A DNA stretch of 45,490 nucleotides. Source: an uncultured Erysipelotrichaceae bacterium. GTDB lineage: Bacteria > Bacillota_I > Bacilli_A > RF39 > UBA660. The notes below the pieces were generated by a model. It saw nothing but the letters and a program-made list of their open reading frames with translations, searched no databases and was not told the origin of the DNA. Below are positions 42,014-45,490 of this stretch, one piece after another (within the stretch, counting starts at the first letter, position 1; each line of letters opens with the position of its first letter). The translations under genes were made by a program, and so were the position numbers. The stretch spans positions 1 to 45,490 of the forward strand of contig CACZFH010000010.1 in the NCBI GenBank assembly GCA_902780395.1. Direction: 5' to 3'.

Positions 42014-42915
42014 TACTCAGCACCTACATTCTCATTATAATATTTTTCTCCTTTTAAAAGGAAATAGGTATTTACAATTAAAACAAAATGCATTAAAAAC
42101 TGAATATACCATCTTTGTAACAAAACAAGATAAGTTTCTCTTCCTAATAAATATTGAACTAACATAACTAACAAATATAACATGATACCAAATTGTAGAA
42201 ATGATTTATGGAAAGATGCTCTTTCAATACGGTCTCTATAAACACTCTCTACTAACATATCAATATCTTGTTGCATGTTTTCCAAAGAATCAGCTGAGTT
42301 TTGAGCTCCTTCTTTCGTAATTTGTAAAAACAACTGATGCATATTTTTAACAATATAATATGGATATAGTTTACTCATATAATCAAGAGCTTCATCTATA
42401 GTACCATTATCATAACTCATATTAATCATTTGTCTTACATCACTTAAAACAGGATCTTCCAATACCCCAGAGTTAGCAACACCCTCTAACGCCTTAACAA
42501 AAGATTGAGTAGTTGCAAATTCCATAATAGTATTAGAAGTATATACTTGTATCTGCTCAAATAAAAATTCAGAATAAACTTTCTTATATCTTAAATATGC
42601 CAAATAAGGAACAAAACTAACAGCAATTAATGCATAAATAATACTAATTATTAAATTATAAAAGTATAAATAACTAATTACAGCAGCAAAACTAGCAAAA
42701 ACAGTAACTTGTAATGCATATTGTCTAGGAGTATAATCCTGACCTAACTGTTTTGTTTTCTCTCTTACTACTTTAAAAGAATAAGGAGAAAATCTATCAT
42801 ACATACTTTGTGCTTGATCAATTACATATTTACCAACATTTTCACCTTTATAATTCCAATATAAATAAAGGAATAAAAACAAGCCAGCTAAGAAAAACAA
42901 CTCTTCAAAATACAT
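42013..42915 (-). CDS. tadB: TadB-like pilus platform protein
   Basis: 300 residues. An N-terminal helix (3-19), two close helices (about 70-108), a T2SSF domain (FLFEQIQVYTSNTIMEFATTQSFVKALEGVA), and two C-terminal helices (about 240-290). Forms the pilus platform with TadC. AAGGAGATGA precedes the ATG, 17 bases after tadA. Confidence 0.82.
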   Translation of the reverse strand: MYFEELFFLAGLFLFLYLYWNYKGENVGKYVIDQAQSMYDRFSPYSFKVVREKTKQLGQDYTPRQYALQVTVFASFAAVISYLYFYNLIISIIYALIAVSFVPYLAYLRYKKVYSEFLFEQIQVYTSNTIMEFATTQSFVKALEGVANSGVLEDPVLSDVRQMINMSYDNGTIDEALDYMSKLYPYYIVKNMHQLFLQITKEGAQNSADSLENMQQDIDMLVESVYRDRIERASFHKSFLQFGIMLYLLVMLVQYLLGRETYLVLLQRWYIQFLMHFVLIVNTYFLLKGEKYYNENVGAE

Positions 42916-42932
42916 AACGAATCATCTCCTTT

Positions 42933-44327
42933 CTACCCTTCTAATTTAGTAATATTTGATAAAGGTGGATTAGCAACATTTGAAATAGTTGCACTCTGCA
43001 TCACCGGTTGAGAACTTACAACTCCTCCATTTGGATTAGGAGTAACTGGACTACTAAGAACTGGAGTTACAACAGTTGGTGTAACTACCGGAACCGGACT
43101 AGGAGCAACTACCTCCGTACTCTTTATTTCAGGAATATTCACTACAGCTTCTTCATTACTAGTAGCATTATCAACAGTAGTTTTCGAAGTATCACCCTGC
43201 TTAACAGGATTATCCACACTTTCTTCTACTTTAAAATGCTCACTTTCAGAAATCGTATGAATTGGTAATTCATCAGGCAAATCATGAATAATGGATTGAA
43301 CCTCTATATTCTGATTTTCCAAATATTCAACTAAATGAGCACTTGGTTTACACATCATAGGTTTACCAAATATTTTTTGATAAATAATCCTTGAACGAGG
43401 AATATTTTCATCATCAACATAAAATTCTGTAACTTCATCTACTTCACGATGAAATTTACCATATTCTTTACTATAAAAAGCTTTAATATGTACACCTAAC
43501 TGGATATAACGATAAATCGTTGTTAAAAATTGATGTACATCCAAATCAGTTTCCATCAATGAATACAAACGATAAGGAATAGCACTTGCTTTATCAGCAT
43601 GGATAGTAGATAAAATATTATGTCCTGATGAAATAGAGTTACGAACAGCCGAAACAGCTTCAGCAGAACGAACTTCTGATAATAAAATCCATTTAGGATT
43701 CTGTCTCATACAAGTAACTAACACATCAGAATAACTAGCTACATTATTAGTTTTCATAGCAACAATATCTCTTTGTGGGAAAATCTTATCCAAATGAAGT
43801 TCCAAAGTATCTTCAATAGTAATAATCTTTTCATTAGTTTTTGTATGAGAAGCTAAATATTTAACAAATTCTGTTTTACCAGAACCAGTTTCCCCCGCAA
43901 CCATGATATTACAATGTCCTTCAACACATTTTATTAAAAAATCATGAATTGCTGGAGTAAAATAATCCTCTTGAATTAATTTTTCTTTTTCTAATCGAAT
44001 CTTAGCAGGAGTCTTACGAATAACCAAAGCAATTCCATTAGTTGCAATGGACTGATGAACGAAATTCATACGTAGCTCAGCAGATTCTGCATCCAAGAAT
44101 GGTTTAGCATTATTAAAGGTTGTACCCATAACATTAGAACATTGAAAGGCCAACTTCTCAACAAATTCAGGAGTAAGCCCTTCAATTTCAACTCTCATTG
44201 ATCCTTGAGTCAAAGAACGAATCCATATCTGTCCACCATTATCATAAGAAATATCTGTAATATCATCATTATCTAGTAACGAACGAAATGGTCCAAAATC
44301 TAACTTATCAAAAATATTTTCGTTCAC
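42933..44327 (-). CDS. tadA: TadA/CpaF secretion ATPase with long tail
   Basis: 464 residues. N-terminal domain, then the VirB11/TadA ATPase core: Walker A GETGSGKT (145-152), Asp box IEDTLEL, Walker B ILLSEVRSAEAV (canonical GE is here SE) and His box STIHADKA. It powers pilus assembly and retraction. From about residue 365 to the end there is a ~100-residue Pro/Val/Thr/Ser-rich tail with no fold, not usual for TadA. The start is GTG. Could also serve as the VirB11-type ATPase of the neighbouring T4SS. Confidence 0.9.
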   Translation of the reverse strand: MNENIFDKLDFGPFRSLLDNDDITDISYDNGGQIWIRSLTQGSMRVEIEGLTPEFVEKLAFQCSNVMGTTFNNAKPFLDAESAELRMNFVHQSIATNGIALVIRKTPAKIRLEKEKLIQEDYFTPAIHDFLIKCVEGHCNIMVAGETGSGKTEFVKYLASHTKTNEKIITIEDTLELHLDKIFPQRDIVAMKTNNVASYSDVLVTCMRQNPKWILLSEVRSAEAVSAVRNSISSGHNILSTIHADKASAIPYRLYSLMETDLDVHQFLTTIYRYIQLGVHIKAFYSKEYGKFHREVDEVTEFYVDDENIPRSRIIYQKIFGKPMMCKPSAHLVEYLENQNIEVQSIIHDLPDELPIHTISESEHFKVEESVDNPVKQGDTSKTTVDNATSNEEAVVNIPEIKSTEVVAPSPVPVVTPTVVTPVLSSPVTPNPNGGVVSSQPVMQSATISNVANPPLSNITKLEG

Positions 44328-44359
44328 TTAACTCACTTCCCTTTTTATTCTTCTTTTTA

Positions 44360-45175
44360 TTAATCTGTCCAATATGTATGAGTATTAATCCATTCCATTA
44401 ATTGTTCAGAAGATAACTCAAGATTACCAGGTTCATCTTTTAAACTTTCATTAGTTGGAACAAGTTCAATAACCGTATCATATGTTCTCATATAATTTGC
44501 TTTACGAAGTAATACGAAATACTCTTCTGGTAAAGCAAATACTATCATAGCAGGTGTTTTATGTTCGTCTAAGTTTTGGAATACTGCTTGACCATTAGAA
44601 TCTTTAACAGCCAACACTTGAACATTAGATATTAATTTACCATACATAATTTGATCTGCTTTTTGTCTTTCTTCAGCACTTAAATTAGCCTCATCAGAAA
44701 CTTTATAAACTGCTTTTAACCATATATCAATATAATTTCCAGGATATACAGAATTACCATAAGTAGTATTTGTATTAACTGGTAAATTATAAAGAACATA
44801 ACCTTTAGGATACTCTAAAATAATATTAGCAGGTAGTTGTTCTTTCTCAACAACTGCTCTTTTATAGAATAAACTTCCTTCAGGAATAACTGTATCCGCA
44901 GCAGAATACTTATCAATGATTTCACCAACATTAACGATAACTTCACCCTTCAACATAGAAGGAGGTACTTCACGAGTACCTATCATACCTTCAGTAATCT
45001 GAGTTCCAGCATTGATTTGTTTAATGGCATAAGGAACAGTTTGAGGATTAATAGCAGCCTTAACACGCATTGTATAAGCAAAATATAATATAACAATACC
45101 TAGTATTACACCAACAACAGTAACAGTATTTTTATTTTGTAAAAACTTTCTAAAACCAGTAGTTAAATTACCCAT
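44360..45175 (-). CDS. SAF-domain CpaB/RcpC-like protein
   Basis: 271 residues. A membrane helix (about 17-33), then an SAF domain (about 45-115: VPYAIKQINAGTQITEGMI, VIPEGSLFYKRAV) and a CpaB-type C-terminal part with YPGNYIDIWL. In diderms RcpC/CpaB supports the outer-membrane secretin; no secretin is expected here, so in this monoderm-like host it may bind the wall. GGAGAATAA ribosome site. Confidence 0.82.
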   Translation of the reverse strand: MGNLTTGFRKFLQNKNTVTVVGVILGIVILYFAYTMRVKAAINPQTVPYAIKQINAGTQITEGMIGTREVPPSMLKGEVIVNVGEIIDKYSAADTVIPEGSLFYKRAVVEKEQLPANIILEYPKGYVLYNLPVNTNTTYGNSVYPGNYIDIWLKAVYKVSDEANLSAEERQKADQIMYGKLISNVQVLAVKDSNGQAVFQNLDEHKTPAMIVFALPEEYFVLLRKANYMRTYDTVIELVPTNESLKDEPGNLELSSEQLMEWINTHTYWTD

Positions 45176-45189
45176 TTTTATTCTCCTCT

Positions 45190-45490
45190 CTATCCTGTTT
45201 GTCCAAGATCAATTAGTTTTTTACATTGATCTAAACTCATATCTTTTAAGCCCTCTTCAGTAGCAAAATCACCATAATAAGTAGTTTCTAAGATAGCATC
45301 ATAACTTGTTGTAATATCAGCTGCTGCTTTTTCATCTTCTCCTGCCTTAACAGATAATACTGTTAAAGAATCTACTTTTACACTAACTTTTGGAGGTACT
45401 TCATTGATATCATAAAATTTAATATCATAATCTCTTGTTGCATCGACGCTGTTTGCGAATCGATAAATGAAGTTCTCAACAAACTTTTCT
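45190..45490 (-). CDS. partial gene upstream of the SAF-domain gene
   Basis: The last 99 codons of a minus-strand gene whose start is beyond the right edge; it ends LIDLGQTG, 14 bases before the SAF-domain gene. The visible part is soluble and mixed alpha/beta (FYDINEVPPKVSVKVDSLTV, then DMSLDQCKKLID). No family recognised. Co-oriented and tightly spaced, so probably part of the Tad/T4SS run. Confidence 0.7.
   Translation of the reverse strand, partial: EKFVENFIYRFANSVDATRDYDIKFYDINEVPPKVSVKVDSLTVLSVKAGEDEKAAADITTSYDAILETTYYGDFATEEGLKDMSLDQCKKLIDLGQTG

Noticed and set aside
26308-45490. Integrative conjugative element or prophage
   Set aside because: No relaxase, integrase, capsid or lysis gene, and no flanking repeats seen in the window.

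Overview
The window is very AT-rich, with short intergenic gaps, strong AGGAG-type ribosome sites, sigma-A promoters and U-tract terminators. Almost every gene lies on the minus strand. Gene content (trigger factor, LonA, SpoVID/YsxE-like pair, DUF1292 protein, UPF0736 protein, HtpG with a CIRCE-like operator) points to a low-GC member of Bacilli, probably an uncultured gut lineage of the RF39/Erysipelotrichales/Mollicutes-like kind. That placement is inference; no rRNA or tRNA is present to test it.

Positions 1-26300 are mostly housekeeping, read right to left in small operons: membrane thioredoxin-like protein and U32 peptidase; rubrerythrin; a tig - surface protein - lon - spoVID-like - ysxE-like block that resembles the B. 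subtilis tig-clpX-lon-hem-spoVID-ysxE region; a Nudix / HExxH peptidase / tail-anchored protein / repeat protein / DUF1292 operon; a cysteine desulfurase - thioredoxin - CcdA-like operon; inositol-phosphatase-family gene; htpG; a rhomboid protease (plus strand); UPF0736, RmuC and rhodanese genes.

Positions 26308-45490 (continuing past the right edge) form one long co-oriented gene run that joins two machines. First come Tad-pilus parts: SAF-domain CpaB/RcpC-like protein, TadA ATPase, TadB, TadC, a 56-residue Flp-like pilin, two paralogous pseudopilins and TadZ. Then, without a break, come type IV secretion/conjugation parts: two VirB2-like pilins, a VirB6/TrbL-like channel, PrgI/VirB3, a VirB4 ATPase split into two genes, a membrane protein carrying a SpoIID domain and a C39-like cysteine peptidase, a VCBS-like membrane protein, a VirD4 coupling ATPase and a surface protein. 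No relaxase, integrase or replication gene is seen, so a protein-export or surface-appendage role is at least as likely as conjugation.

The candidate undescribed system is this hybrid Tad/T4SS locus. Each predicted structural pilin gene has its own near-consensus promoter inside the run, while the machine genes are tightly packed and often overlap, which suggests separate high-level pilin expression. Several exported proteins here carry paired cysteines, and the left half holds three thiol-redox proteins that could serve them.
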